A stretch of DNA of 64,000 nt from Manis javanica. Taxonomy: Eukaryota > Chordata > Mammalia > Pholidota > Manidae. Shown here in pieces: positions 22,955-34,084 of the stretch (the first letter of the stretch is position 1; each line of letters begins with the position of its first letter). The stretch is taken from NCBI RefSeq assembly GCF_040802235.1, contig NC_133158.1:36522001-36586000 (forward strand), in the 5' to 3' direction. A model generated the notes under the pieces. It made no database searches. It worked only from the letters and a program-made list of their open reading frames with translations, and was not told the origin of the DNA. The translations under genes were made by a program, and so were the position numbers.

Positions 22955-23195
22955 GCATGTAGTTTGAAATTGGAAATAGCTGAGTTTGAAAAAATAGAAG
23001 GGAAATTCATTTTTATTTTTTGTTTAACCCAGTATATCCAAAATATTATCCTTTCAACATGTGATCAATAGAAAAAATGACTCGTGGGATACTTTAGATC
23101 CTGTTTCTCATACTAAGTTTTCTAAGTCCTGTGTGGATTAGACACGTGGCACATCCCATTCGGGCTGGTCACATTTCAAGTGGATTTCACAGACT
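22955..23195 (+). mobile_element. MER5A DNA transposon (hAT-Charlie, non-autonomous)
   Basis: 'gtttaacccagtatatccaa', 'aatattatcctttcaacatg', 'catactaagttttctaagtcc', 'cacatcccattcgggctggt' and 'cacatttcaagtg' match the MER5A consensus in order. The terminal inverted repeats are missing or decayed. Typical length for this family is about 190 bp, so this is a diverged copy. Confidence 0.85.
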
Positions 23196-23439
23196 TTGAA
23201 CCTGTTAAAGGCCCTGCATGTGTAGGAGGTCCTCAGGGGCCTGCAGGCGGCCTTCTCCGAGGTAGTCCCCCCGTGGCACCGTGTAGGCAGCCGGGGCCTT
23301 CTCGGGATTCGCTCGGAGGCGGGGGTAACCCAGAGCCAAGCAGGCCGGTGACCAGTCTTTCCGGCCCGGCTACCCCCCTCTGCGCCTCTTTCCCAGTGTC
23401 CTTAACTGGGTCCCCGCTCTGGGTCGTGTGTCCCTCAAC

Positions 23440-23640
23440 AGCCTTCCACACACTCAGGCGTGCCCACGGCCTGGGGGCACAGCGCGGCGCGGCTGGACGC
23501 CGGACCGACGCTGAGCCCGGGCTCCGCCGTGCGCGCCCGGCAGGCTGCGGAGGCGCAGGCCGCTCCTGCCCTCTGTCGGCGACCGGCGGCAGCGCAGGGC
23601 TGGCTCACCCCCGGGGTCCCTGTCGGTTCTGTCGCTGCCA
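23440..23640. promoter_or_regulatory. Small CpG-rich island
   Basis: About 200 bases with dense CpG (GCGCGGCGCGGC, GCGCGCCCGG, GGCGACCGGCGG). It contains a CTCF-like site. Short for a promoter island; may be an insulator or enhancer CpG cluster. Confidence 0.45.
23566..23579 (-). promoter_or_regulatory. CTCF-like core motif in CpG island
   Basis: Reverse complement CCGACAGAGGGCAG matches 13 of 14 positions of CCASYAGRKGGCRS. Its location inside a CpG cluster makes occupancy sensitive to methylation, if it is real. Confidence 0.45.
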
Positions 23641-23689
23641 GGAGGAATCGCCATGTGCCCAGGGCCAGGCTCCATCGCATCCAGACGAT

Positions 23690-23832
23690 ACCCACAGCGG
23701 GCTGCGAGGCAGGCAGCGCTAGCTCTTTTCCAGATGGGAGAGCAGAGGCTCAGAGAGGGCTAGAGACCTGCCCAGGGCCACACAGCAGGACTCCAAGGAG
23801 GGATACCAGCTAATGCTGGAACCCAGGTGCTA
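23690..23832 (-). mobile_element. MIR SINE (antisense)
   Basis: 'ttttccagatgggagagcag', 'ctgcccagggccacacagc' and 'tggaacccaggtgctaagc' in reverse MIR order. Confidence 0.75.
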
Positions 23833-23839
23833 AGCATAC

Positions 23840-24070
23840 TTCTGTGAGCCCTCCTGGGTTCGAATCTTGGCTTGGCCGTTCATGGCCACGTGCCCTGAGG
23901 GAGGCGACACATCTCTGAACCTCAGAGGCCCTCGGCTGTGAACCGGGGATGATGATGATAACCCTACTTAGGGTTGCTGTGAGACTTCAATAGGAAGATG
24001 TCTCTAAAGATTCTCAGATGGCTCACTCATGCTTCCGGCACACAGTAAGCGCCCAATAAATCCATCAGAG
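23840..24070 (+). mobile_element. MIR SINE, near full length (sense)
   Basis: 'tgggttcgaatcttggcttgg', 'tctctgaacctcagaggcc', 'gatgatgatgataacccta', 'gggttgctgtgagacttcaa' and 'cacagtaagcgcccaataaa'. One of the best-preserved MIRs here, back to back with the antisense copy just upstream. Confidence 0.9.
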
Positions 24071-24077
24071 CCACTGC

Positions 24078-24398
24078 CGCATGCCATGCCGTCCCTGCCT
24101 CGGGGACTTTGCCCCTTGTCCTGGGTCTCGGAGCGGTTGGGCCCCTTCACCCTCAGTGTCAGTTCAAGCGCATCTCCTGAGGAGAGCTCTCCCTGATCCT
24201 CCCTTTCTCTGGTCGCCTTGCTTTGTACCCTCAGAGCCATTATCCCCACCTGACACAGCCCTGAGTGCGCATGAGTCTTGTTTCTCCTCCGCCTTCCCCA
24301 TGGGACTGGCAGTCCCAGAGAGCAGAGCCCTGCTCGTCCTGGCCACTTTCATCCCTGGCCTGGCACAGTGCCCGCCCGGCCTGAAGGGGGTGCCTGAA
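24078..24398 (+). mobile_element. L2 LINE 3' region (sense)
   Basis: 'ggggactttgccccttgtcc', 'gtcagttcaagcgcatctcc', 'ttcatccctggcctggcac' and 'cagagagcagagccctgctc' follow the L2 3' end order. Confidence 0.75.
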
Positions 24399-24399
24399 A

Positions 24400-25010
24400 A
24401 GAACGTGTTGATGGCAAGGGTAAAGGTGCCAAGTCGAGTGGGAATGCAAAGCGGGACAGCCACCTCGGAACGGCCTGGCAGGTCCTTCTGAAGGTAAACA
24501 TGCCCTTGCTGTGCGGCCCAAACATTCTGCCGCTAGGTGTTTACTCAAGAGAAATAAAAACTTACGTGCACACCAAAATCCATAAATTAATGTTTGTGGC
24601 AGCTTTATTCCTAATCACCCCAAACTGGAAACCACCCAGCTGTCCCTCAGCTGGTGAATAAACAGTGGTCTATTGGTGTTGGGGAATACGACGCATCAAT
24701 AAGGGGGACCAACCAAGATACTGACCACACAGTCGGACCCCACAAGTGCTAAGCGAAGGAGCCTTTCTCTAAAGGCTGCATGCAGCATGATGCCATTTAT
24801 GTCACAGTCTAGACACTGCACAACTGCGGGGACAGAAAGTAGACCAGAGGCTGCCAGGTCCAGGTGGAGGGTGCTGCAAGAGGCCTGAGGACGGGGGTGG
24901 GGGGTGGCAAACGTTCTGCATTTTGACTGTGGTAGCATCACAGAGTAGAACAGTGTATCTCAAAGGGTGATTTTGAATGTGTGTAACAAACAAGCATTTT
25001 AAGAAGCAGA
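24400..25010 (+). mobile_element. L1M ORF2 end and 3' UTR (sense)
   Basis: 'ccgctaggtgtttactcaag' then 'agaaataaaaact', 'ctttattcctaatcacccc', 'ggtgaataaacagtggtct' and 'gtagaccagaggctgccagg' are classic sense-strand L1 3' phrases. No frame survives. Confidence 0.85.
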
Positions 25011-25382
25011 GCTGTAGGCACCTTCTGGGTTCAAAGAAGGGGCAGGTGAGGGGTCCTGACAGGTTGAGCTTGGGTCTCCCCAAACAGGGAAATGAGGAGG
25101 GACCCATCGCCCTGCCTCCCAAAGCAGGGCCACTTTGACAGCCATCTACCCCTGTGTTAGACTGTTGTGGTCCACACGGCGGGGGGAGTCCGGACGGGGG
25201 CTCCACCAACAGACTGGAGGCCCCACTGCAGAGCCTGTTCTTCTATTCCTTGAGCTGGTGTTGGTGCATGGAAGTTCGCTGTGTCATACCCTAAGAATTG
25301 TTTGCATGTTTGAACTATTTCTTTAATAAAATGATAAATAAGAAAATAACTTAAAAAAAAGAACAAAGTGCTTTCCACCACA

Positions 25383-25490
25383 GTGATTTCCATCAGCCTG
25401 TCCTGCAGCCCTGCGAGGAGGTATCTTCTGCCCACTGGACAGAGGAGCGACTGAGGCTCTGCGAGACAGCCAGCTGGCGGCACAGGGGCG
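25383..25490 (-). mobile_element. MIR fragment (antisense)
   Basis: 'gccctgcgaggaggtatctt', 'gcccactggacagaggagcg' and 'actgaggctctgcgagacag' match reverse MIR. Confidence 0.55.
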
Positions 25491-25682
25491 GCAGGGACAG
25501 GAGCCGAGGCCTGCCTGTGTGTTTCTGGGTGCTGTCCCTCCTGCACAGCTCATCCTGCCCCTCAGCCCCCAGGGAATGGGTGTTGGTTCCCCGCCTGGCA
25601 AGACTCCGGCCTGCAACCAAATGGGGTTGCCCCGGATCTCCACCTGGGAGGCAGTGAGGATGCTCTTGGAGCATGTAGTGAT

Positions 25683-26250
25683 TTGTTAAGCAGTTTTATT
25701 GACATAATTTACATGCCACAGAGCTGCCCCTTCAAAGTGTATGATTCAGTGGCTTTAGTATATTTAGAGTTGTGCAACCCTCCCCACAATCTAAGTCTCC
25801 AGTTTTGTCTCCCCAAAAGGGAATGCCATATGCGCTAGCAGTCTCCCCCAGCAGCCCCCTCCCCAGCCCCCGGTGACCACATGGACACTTTCTGCATCTA
25901 TGGACTTGCCTATACCAGGCATTTTGCGTGAAGTGGAATCACACGCTGTATGACCTTGTGTGGCTGGCTCCTTTCACTGAGCATCGCGTCTTTAAGGCTC
26001 CTCCAGGTTGCAGCCCCTGTCAGCCCATCATTCCTTCTTATGGCTGAACTGTATTCCATTGTACAGCGAGGTGGATCACCATTTGTTGATACATTTATCC
26101 ACTGATAGATGTTTGGATCTTTTCCATTCTTTGCCTTTTCTGAATCAGGCTGCTGGGCACATTCGTATATGGGGTTTTGTATGGACGTGTTTCCAGTTCT
26201 CTTGGGTAAATACCTAAGAGTGGGGTTGCTGGGTCACACGGGAACTCAGT
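25683..26250 (-). mobile_element. L1M 3' end (antisense), first of two in tandem
   Basis: Starts 'ttttattgacataatttaca', then 'gttgtgcaaccctccccac', 'tggaatcacacgctgtatg', 'ttgttgatacatttatccac' and 'taaatacctaagagtgggg', the standard antisense L1M order from the 3' end into the ORF2 end. Confidence 0.9.
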
Positions 26251-26257
26251 GTTTTGT

Positions 26258-26760
26258 TTGTTTTTAACAGCTTTATTGAGATATAATGCACATACCGTAC
26301 AATTCACCCCTTTAAAGCACACACTTTCCTAGCTTTCAGTATTCATGCGGTTGTCCGTCCGTCACCACCGCCAGTCTAAGAGCGCTTTAGTCACCCGCAG
26401 AGGAAGCCCTGTGCCCCCGAGCTCCCACCCTCCTCCTTCCATCCCCGCCAGCACCCCGCAACCATGCCTCTATGCCCTGTCTCTACGCGCCTGCCTGTCC
26501 TGGGCTTTCCTACAGATGGAATCGCACTCTCTGCAGCCTTTGTGCCCGGCTTCATCTACTCAGCACTCCTTTCAAGGTTCATCCATGTGCCACGCACCAC
26601 ACTTCATTTCTTTTTATTGTTAATATTATGTTATCACTGAATAACATTCAGTTATTCTGTGGGGTGTCCAGGCACACCGCACTTTGTTTATCTGTAAATA
26701 TTGGGTTGCTTCCACTTTGGGGCAGTAACTCTGTGTTTGACTTTTTAAGAAACCCAAACT
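26258..26760 (-). mobile_element. L1M 3' end (antisense), second of two in tandem
   Basis: Restarts with 'ttttaacagctttattgaga' then 'tataatgcacataccgtac', 'gatggaatcgcactctctgc', 'caaggttcatccatgtgcc' and 'tgttatcactgaataacatt'. It is a separate copy, because the same 3'-end phrases recur after the first copy. Confidence 0.88.
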
Positions 26761-26784
26761 GTCTCCTCAAGCGGCTGCCGTAGA

Positions 26785-26930
26785 GCATGTTCTGAGCGCC
26801 TGCTGTGGGCTCCTTTCCTTCTCACCTCTACCCAGCCAGGCAGGTCCTGATATTAATTTCATTTTGCTGGGGCACAGAGAGGGTGAGACACTTGCTCCAG
26901 GCCTCACTGGATCCCAGCTCTGCCTATGCT
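26785..26930 (-). mobile_element. MIR-like fragment (antisense)
   Basis: 'ctgagcgcctgctgtgggctc' and 'ggcacagagagggtgagac' then 'cctcactggatcccagctctg' resemble reverse MIR. Confidence 0.5.
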
Positions 26931-27053
26931 GTTGAGAGCAGGGCTGCTGTGGTTGGGGTGGAGTCTGGAGCCAGCCCCTTGCACACATGAGCACTGGGGT
27001 ACATGGTGGCCCCATGATTCCTTCCATTATCTTGTGTCCCCAGCAGGTCCAGC

Positions 27054-27265
27054 TGCCCCAGCTGTACAGGGAGCCGGCAGGAGCTGGCCCGTGGGCAGGC
27101 TGTGTGCTCAGAGGCTGTATGGGCCAGGACTCCGAGCTCACTTTGCCTGTGTCTGGGCCCGAGCAGGATGCAGGCCTGGAGAGGGTGGAGGCAGTGATGG
27201 GGACCCCTCAGTGCGCCCTGCCAGGCATAAGGCCTGAGGACGCCACACTGGCTCCTGGGGCACAG
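27054..27265. repeat. Local direct duplication, copy A (about 215 bp)
   Basis: Shares with 28476-28694 long stretches such as 'tcagaggctgtatgggcc', 'actccgagctca', 'gcaggcctggagagggtgga' and 'ctggctcctggggcacag'. Copy B has a small insertion in the middle. It corresponds to no repeat family I know, so this looks like a local duplication. Confidence 0.9.
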
Positions 27266-28475
27266 AAGGAGGAGCCTGTGGGAAGGATCTGGGCATCTGT
27301 CCTGGGCTGCCCTGAGCTCCCCTCCCTGGAGGTGGCCTATGGTTCCCAGACACGGTGGTGTAGAGGGCGGGCAGGGACCTTGGGTTTCTGGCCAGGGCAG
27401 AGACTCTCTCAGCCCTGGTGCCCCTCGCCAAGGGACAGGACGTTCCAAGTTGCCCCAGAGCCCTGGCAAGCATTCAGGAAACTTTGAGGCAATTATTGGT
27501 CAAAGGGATCAATGAACAAGTGAGCAAAAGCCAGTAGCCAACAGCAGCCAGGGACATTTCAGGGCTTATGGCGAGATGGCAGGGCACCCGGGGGCCCCGC
27601 TTTTTAGAGACGGTCCTGCTCTGCATGGCTCCCCTCCTTTCTGGGGGGTGAGATGCCACCTGGGAGCCCTGTCCTGGCACTGCCCCCAAGTCTATGCAGT
27701 TGTCCCAGGGCCATGGGGACAGGGGGAATGCAGGTCTGGGAAGCAGAATGGGGACCCCCTGAGTGCGGCTGTGGCCCCGCCCTGGTGCTACACTGGCATC
27801 ATGGTTGTCATGACTTCCCCAGAGTCTCTGTTTTCTCTCAGCCCTCAGTCAGCAGAGTGGTGCGGAGGGAGCACCCTAAGCCTGGGTGTGTAAGGAGGTG
27901 GACTTTGGGGGTGCAGCAGCCACGGGGCCCGGCCCAACTCCAGGGGACCCGACTCAGTGCCTGGGCCAGGTCCGGGTCCTGACCACATGGTGTCTGCAGG
28001 TGGGCTGGGGAGGGGTGGTCTGAGGCTAGGAGGGCAGCCTGGCCCCTCAGTCCTGTCGCGATGGGGAGATAGGCCGAGGCCGCCGGGCCGCCCAGGAGGA
28101 ATGTGCCGGCCCCTCTGCTCATAAACCTGCTCTTCCTCCTCCCTGTGTGTGCCGGGAGGTCATCCAGAGGTCACCCGTAGGAAAAGCCGGCACAGGAGGC
28201 ATGACGGTCAGGTCCAGGCCGCTAACCTGGGCAGGTGGGGTGCAGGGCCCTGGTGGGCTCTTGGGTAGGGTCCACAGCATAGTGCGGTGGGTCACAGGCA
28301 TGCCTGGCCAAGGGCTCAAGTCCAAATTCTTAGGGATCCCGGGTTCCCCACCCAGAGGTTGCATAGAACATAGCCCCTGAGGGCTCAGGGTTTGCAAAGA
28401 CCTCAGAGGACCCTGGGCAGAAATGCCGGCTTCCTCCCAGCTCCTGCTGTTCACACGGCCCTGAGGTCGGAGCTA
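27266..28475. other. Spacer between the two duplicate copies
   Basis: GC-rich, without a recognisable repeat or exon. Confidence 0.4.
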
Positions 28476-28694
28476 CCCCAGCTGTAGCGGGAGCTGGCAG
28501 GAGCTGGCCCATGGGCAGGCTGTGCACTCAGAGGCTGTATGGGCCGGGACTCCGAGCTCAACCCCAGCATGCTGCCTGGGCCTGGACCCGAGCAGGGTGC
28601 AGGCCTGGAGAGGGTGGAGGCAGTGATGGGGACCCCTTAGTGTGCCCTGCCAGGCACAAGGCCTGGGGACGCTTCACTGGCTCCTGGGGCACAG
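28476..28694. repeat. Local direct duplication, copy B
   Basis: Partner of 27054-27265, same orientation, about 1.4 kb away. Differences are mainly substitutions plus the 'ccccagcatgctgcc' segment at about 28562-28576 that copy A lacks in this form. Confidence 0.9.
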
Positions 28695-28809
28695 GTGTGG
28701 GTGGGCTCACTCCTGCCCCCTCCTGTCCTGGCTGGCGCTCTGCCCCTCCCAGGACTGAGCAGGCCTGAGGGTGGTCCTCCAGCAGATGGGCCTTGGAAGG
28801 CACCAGGGG

Positions 28810-28823
28810 CTGCCCCCTGCTGG
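28810..28823 (-). promoter_or_regulatory. Perfect CTCF core motif
   Basis: The reverse complement CCAGCAGGGGGCAG matches all 14 positions of CCASYAGRKGGCRS. It lies about 115 bases past duplicate copy B. Best CTCF candidate in the window; binding not shown. Confidence 0.6.
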
Positions 28824-29364
28824 AGTCTGCATATGTGGCTGTGCTGGGGGGACTCCCAGAGAAGGGCACAGAGTGGGGAAATGCACACATTTCCTCTGCA
28901 GGGAAGGCCTGTGTTTTTCCAGGGGGCTCAGCTCTGCTCAGGTGGCAGGGGAGGCCTGGGGCTCGGAAGGGCCCATGAGGGAGGAGGAAGCTCCGGTCCT
29001 CTGCCGTGCCCCCTGTGGCTGTCCAGATAGCAGGCTCTGCTGGGATTGGCAGGCCTGGGCCCCACCCTCCCTGCTCCAGAGCAGGGGCCTGGAGGCCTTG
29101 TCAAAGGGGGCTAGTGCCCTCCAGGCTCCATGGCACCACCGACCAGCCAAGACCCTGAGGCTCAGAGCGGCCCCAACTCGGAGAAGAGCAAGCTGGGCCC
29201 CTCTGGGCCAGCAAGGGTTGCGCAGAGGCCTGGAGGCTCCCCCCGGGGCTGCACAGGCCCCTCTCCCACAAAGGCAGTGGGCCCAGGCCCTGAAGGCCAC
29301 CCTGCCCCCAGCCCACCTGCCAGGGCTCACTCTCTTCCCAGCAGGGGCTGTTCTCCTGTGTGCA

Positions 29365-29492
29365 GTGAGGAAGGAAATTGCAAATTAATCTTTATTTCCA
29401 TCTTGGAAGAAAACCTTAATTCTCTGCATTGAAATGATCCTCGTCATCCCAGGGAATCAATTATGGGCTTTAATTGCAGTCAGTCCTAGCCA
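29365..29492. promoter_or_regulatory. AT-rich island, candidate conserved element
   Basis: 'ggaaattgcaaattaatc', 'ttgcaaattaatctttattt', 'cattgaaatgatcctcgtc' and 'atcaattatgggctttaatt' in about 120 bases, with homeodomain cores at both ends. Flanks are GC-rich; no repeat match. Confidence 0.4.
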
Positions 29493-30264
29493 ATGGGAGC
29501 AGGCCAGACCCGTGGGACCCTGCACTGGGGGCCTCCCCTCCCTCCTCTTCTGTCTCTCTGTCTGTGTGGCCCCTCCTCCAGGAGTGCGGAGTGATATGGG
29601 ACTCCATGTCTCAGGTCTACTTATTTCCCACTGTCTCTCTTGGTGTCTGTCTCTTTCACGCTTTCTTTCCCACGGTGTGTCTCTGCCCCTCACTGCATCT
29701 CTGTCTCTGGGCTTCAACTGCCCCTCACCCACCAGCTCGTGGCTCAGGCGTGAACTCCCTGGTCTGACCCCCAAGGCTCCTCCTGCAATCTGTCTCTGGC
29801 CCCAGAGCTGCAGCTTTGAAGTTGCGGGCTGAGGATATGATGAAATTGGCCTGTCCCTGTCCCTCAGTGTCTCCTTTTGCTGTCCCCAACTCACCTATAC
29901 CCTGCCACAACGAATCTCTCTGGGAACATTTCCAGGCCAGAGTCACAAGTGAACTGTGTGCCTGAGGATTTGGTGGGGGTCACAAAATGGGGTGGGACAG
30001 TCGGACCCAAAGGATCTGGGGTCCGAGAGACCCTGGGTCTTCAGAGCAGGGTCTACTCCATATTGACCTGGGGGGAGGGTCCAGGAAGGGACCCAGGGCA
30101 GCCACAGGGAAGTGTCAGGGTGTCACCTTCAGGGCCAGCCTTTTGGCTGCAGAATCTGGACTGACCAGAGAGAGCCGGTCTTCAGGAAAAGGTCAAGTGG
30201 CTGTGAGCAATAAGGCGCCTGTCTAACCCCTATTATGGCCCCATGCATTTGTGCCTCACAGAAC

Positions 30265-30880
30265 TCTGTCCCTTGTTCATCTTTATTTGTGCCTAATCTA
30301 CCAAATACAGTCTCTTGAACAAATTTAAAGCATAAAAGGTAAAGGTCTTGTGCCCTTTTCCCACCACAACCCTCTTAGGGGCAGCCACTGGTTGTTGGTT
30401 TGGAGCACATCCTTGCATGCCTTTTTCTACACATTCAAATACATCTACCTGAATTCACAGAGTGCACAAAGTATTGCTTTAAGGAATTTCTTTTAAGTGG
30501 AAAATAAAACAGTCTGTGTATATCCCTTTGCAACTACCTTTCCCATTTGGGGCATCTATCCACAGGATACTTGGAATTCATTCCCTCTACCTGCTGTAGA
30601 GTATTTCAGTCTATGTCTGGCTGTGCACCCCATACTGATGAATGTGTGGCTTGTTTTCCCTGTTCTTCTTCTTTGTGCACAGACGAGTGTGTGGTCATGA
30701 CCACAGGGCGCTAACATTTTTAATTTATTAGATGTAGCGGCTTGCTCTCTAGAGCAGCTCTGCGGATATGCACTCCTAGTAACCCGAAGGAGGGCCCCCA
30801 TCACCCCACCTCCTCACCAACACTTCAAACTCACATTCTAACCAGTTTGATCAATGCAAAATAGCATGTTTTGGTTGTTT
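30265..30880 (-). mobile_element. L1M 3' UTR and ORF2-end relic (antisense)
   Basis: 'cataaaaggtaaaggtcttg', 'ttttcccaccacaaccctct', 'gcagccactggttgttgg' and 'cacctcctcaccaacacttc' follow an old antisense L1M order. Strongly diverged. Confidence 0.7.
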
Positions 30881-31184
30881 CAATTTGTTTGGGGAGGAAG
30901 ACCAAGGCTGCCTGCGATGTGGGGGTGGGGCATGGTGTCCTTGGTCTTGGGGAGGTGACACAGAGGGGCTCAGGGACAGGGTGAGGAAGGAATGACAGTG
31001 GATAAGGTGAGGGGATGACAGAGCCACCAACTGACCCTTGCCTCAGTGCGTGCACGTCCTTGCAGCCATCCCAGGCAGTGATGGCGGGATCCCGGTTTTC
31101 AGAAGCGACTGAGTCAGAGGTCATGGTGGTCAGTGTGGGCGAGACAGGGGCTCAGGTCTGCCAGACCTTGCTCAGGCCTAGGTG

Positions 31185-31372
31185 TGATGGACACACGTGT
31201 GTGCAGCCTCACACACATATATCACAACCTGCACACGGGCTAGCCAAAACCCATGTACACAGCCTCATGGCTGCAGTATGCTCGGTGCACCCACACCTGT
31301 GTTCTCCAGAGTCACCTGTGCATGCCTTCACCCACACGGGGGTGTGGGCACGGGCACACAGCCTGACCAGGG
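31185..31372. repeat. CA-rich low-complexity stretch
   Basis: Scattered ACACAC/CACACG runs without a clean unit. Confidence 0.45.
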
Positions 31373-32920
31373 AAACTAATGAGGAACACCTGTACAAGTA
31401 ACTAACCTGGGGCCACATGGGAGTGGGAAGGGGAGCTCTTCCCCTCACCTCCGCCCCCACCGAGGTTGGTGGCCTGGCTGAGGTGAGCTGGAGCCAGCAG
31501 GGCAAGATCCAGCAGAAGGGCAGCTGTCCTAAGGGGGGGCCCCAGTAGCGTGGAGGCAGGGGGAGGAGATGAGGTAGGCAGGCCCCCCAGGCCCTGATCC
31601 TCCGAGCAGGCCAGCCTGCCTCAGTGGGGCGGTGAGTGCTGGAGCCGATGGCCCAGGAGCAGCCCTCACCAGGGGAAGTCGGCGCTGGTGGTCGCACCCT
31701 GGCTCCCTGGCCCCAGGGGAGCAACTCCCAGGTCCAGAGCCCCAGCTGTCCAGCTGGGTGCCAGTGCAACTTCCCAAGCACCTGTCCTCTGCTGCTGCCC
31801 CCTGACTGCTGATGTGCCTGGGTCCATCCCCAACAATGCTCTTGCCTGGAGCCCTGTCTCAGTGATGAGGGGTCCGCCCAGGTCTGGCTGACAAATCTCC
31901 CTTCTGTGGAAGTCTTGGCTTTCCTGAGAGGTGGGAGCAGGGGGTAGCTGTGGCTGTCTGACCAGACGGTGTGCCTGCCCTGGACTGGGCTGGTGGCAGC
32001 AGAATGGGGGGCAGTGGTCAGGTTCCAGCTACCTGGGAGGAAGACCCAGGGACTGGCTGGTGTGACATGGTGGGCGAGGCAGGGCAGCAGGGCTGCCTGT
32101 GGGTGGAGCTGGGGTCCCTGCCCTGCAAGGGATGATGGACACGCCCATGGCACCCCGAGCTAGGGCCCGAGGGGCTGCGCGTGGAGTTCTAGGGAGACAT
32201 CCTGGCCTGCGATGTGGATGTAAGGCTTCAGTAAAGGTCCTGAGACCAGATGAGGAGGGTGGGAGCAGGAAGGGAAATGCACCTCCCAGAGAGGCTGTCG
32301 GCTGGCCCTGAGGTCCCAGGACTGAGGGCGTGCAGGTAGCCGGACGGCGGGAGGCAGGGTCCCGGGAGGGGGATGCAGACCCGGCTGGACTGGATGTGAT
32401 GCAGGCAGTGGGCACGAGGCAGGGCTGCGAGATCCCGGTCATCCCAGAGGCCTCTGATGTCAGGCTGAGGAGCTGCGTTTGCCTCCAGGCCACTGGGGGC
32501 AGAGGACTGACCTGGTCAGATGACCAGGAGCCCCGGGCAGGGAGGGGGCGGCAGGCCGCAGGTGTGGTGGCACCAGGTGGGGGATCTGGCTGGGTGGCTG
32601 AGATGGGGAACATGCCAGGTCCTGTTAGGCTGAGCCTGTGGCTCTGGGAGAGAGGTCAGCAGGGAGCACAGGGCAGTAGGAGCTGCGGGGCAGCCTGCCC
32701 CCGAGGCTGTGTAAGCGTGGGGCTCTGATGGCGATGGCACCAGAAGCAGAGGCCAGCCGAGAGTGTGCCCTGTCCCTGAAGGTCAAGGCCACTGTGGCCA
32801 GAAATGATAGCAGCAGTGCTGACGGGTCCAGCTCCACCTGTGGGGACGTGCTCTGTAGCAGCACTCCTCAGGCCTCCATAGGGACCACCTGCCTGACCCT
32901 CAGCAGCCCGTGGTGCCCCG
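31373..32920. other. GC-rich non-coding stretch
   Basis: Multiple overlapping frames on both strands without splice-bounded support. Parts of 32.2-32.5 kb may be very old L2 but are below my recognition threshold. Confidence 0.4.
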
Positions 32921-32924
32921 GGAG

Positions 32925-33440
32925 CGCGGGGCACCCAGTGTGTGTGCTGGTGCTGGGGATGGCAGTGAACAAATGGAGCTGACGTTCACATGGGTGACCC
33001 GAACAGTAAGTGAGGTAAATAAGCAAGATATTCCGGGTGTCAGAGGGTAATAGATGTCAGCAGAGCAGGGGGTTGGGAGGGTGACCCTAGGCAGGGCCTC
33101 ACCGAGGGGGAGGGAGTGGCTGGGGCTATATTGGGTCAGTGGGAACAGCAGGTACAAAGGCCCTGAGGCAACAGGCTGGTGGGCTGGAGCAGGTGGGTGC
33201 GGGGAGGGTAATGGGAAGGAGGTCAGGGAGGTCACAGGGCAGGTCGTGCAGGGCCTTGGAGGTCACGGGGAAGACTTTGGCTTTTACTCTGAGAGGTGGC
33301 CCCTGGGAGTGACTTGATCTGACAGGTGCACAAGGCCCTCTGCCTGGTGTGGGAGCGGCTGCAGGGGCCTGGACAAGGGCTGGGGACAGTTGGAGGGGCT
33401 GTGAAGATCCGAGTGAGAGAGGTGGGTGCCTGGCTTGGCA
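32925..33440 (-). mobile_element. L2 LINE 3' region (antisense)
   Basis: 'ggtacaaaggccctgaggca', 'gtcgtgcagggccttggagg' then 'ctttggcttttactctgagag' and 'gagtgacttgatctgacag' are antisense L2 landmarks. Confidence 0.8.
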
Positions 33441-33542
33441 GTGGGGTGAGGGGAGATGGACTCTGGGTGGCTCTGAGGGTGGTGCCATGGGACCTGCTAA
33501 CAGGTCAGGCGAGGGTGTGAGGGAGAGGGACCACAGGGCTCT

Positions 33543-33625
33543 GTCATTGTCCCCAGCTTTTAGCTGGGGACTCTGAGGCACGAGTTAGTTCCAGGTCACA
33601 GCTAGTAAGTGGCAACAATAGGTAT
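33543..33625 (-). mobile_element. MIR fragment (antisense)
   Basis: 'ggggactctgaggcacgag' then 'ttccaggtcacagctagtaag' and 'tggcaacaatag'. Confidence 0.65.
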
Positions 33626-34084
33626 TTTTATGTGAAATCTCCCATTCGAAAATGCTGGCAATTTTTTTAATGTAAGGGCCCCACAGAACAAACGAGAACC
33701 TGCTCCCAGCTGTGCAGCCCCGCGGTCTCAGGGGGGCAGCCATGAGAATCGGTCCAGATCCAGGGTGCCACGCCCTGCAGAGCTGTTGAGGGAGGCTGGG
33801 CAGAGGTGGCTGGTTCAGTGTCACAGACCAGGGCTAATTGTGGGGATGGGTGGGGGAAAGAGAAGGTGCAGTCGGTTCCCTGGAGGGACCTCCCAAGGTC
33901 CCACAGCTGGGATGTGAGTACAGGCCATGTGAAAAGACTCTTAGGCAGTACTGAGGATCTGTGTGCACACGTGGGCCCCTGTGTGTCTGTGCAACTGAGC
34001 CCAGGACCCAGGGCATATCCCAGACTGGCAGCTGACTGATCCTGTGCACCCTGAGTCATACACAACCCCAGCTCCAACAGGCTT

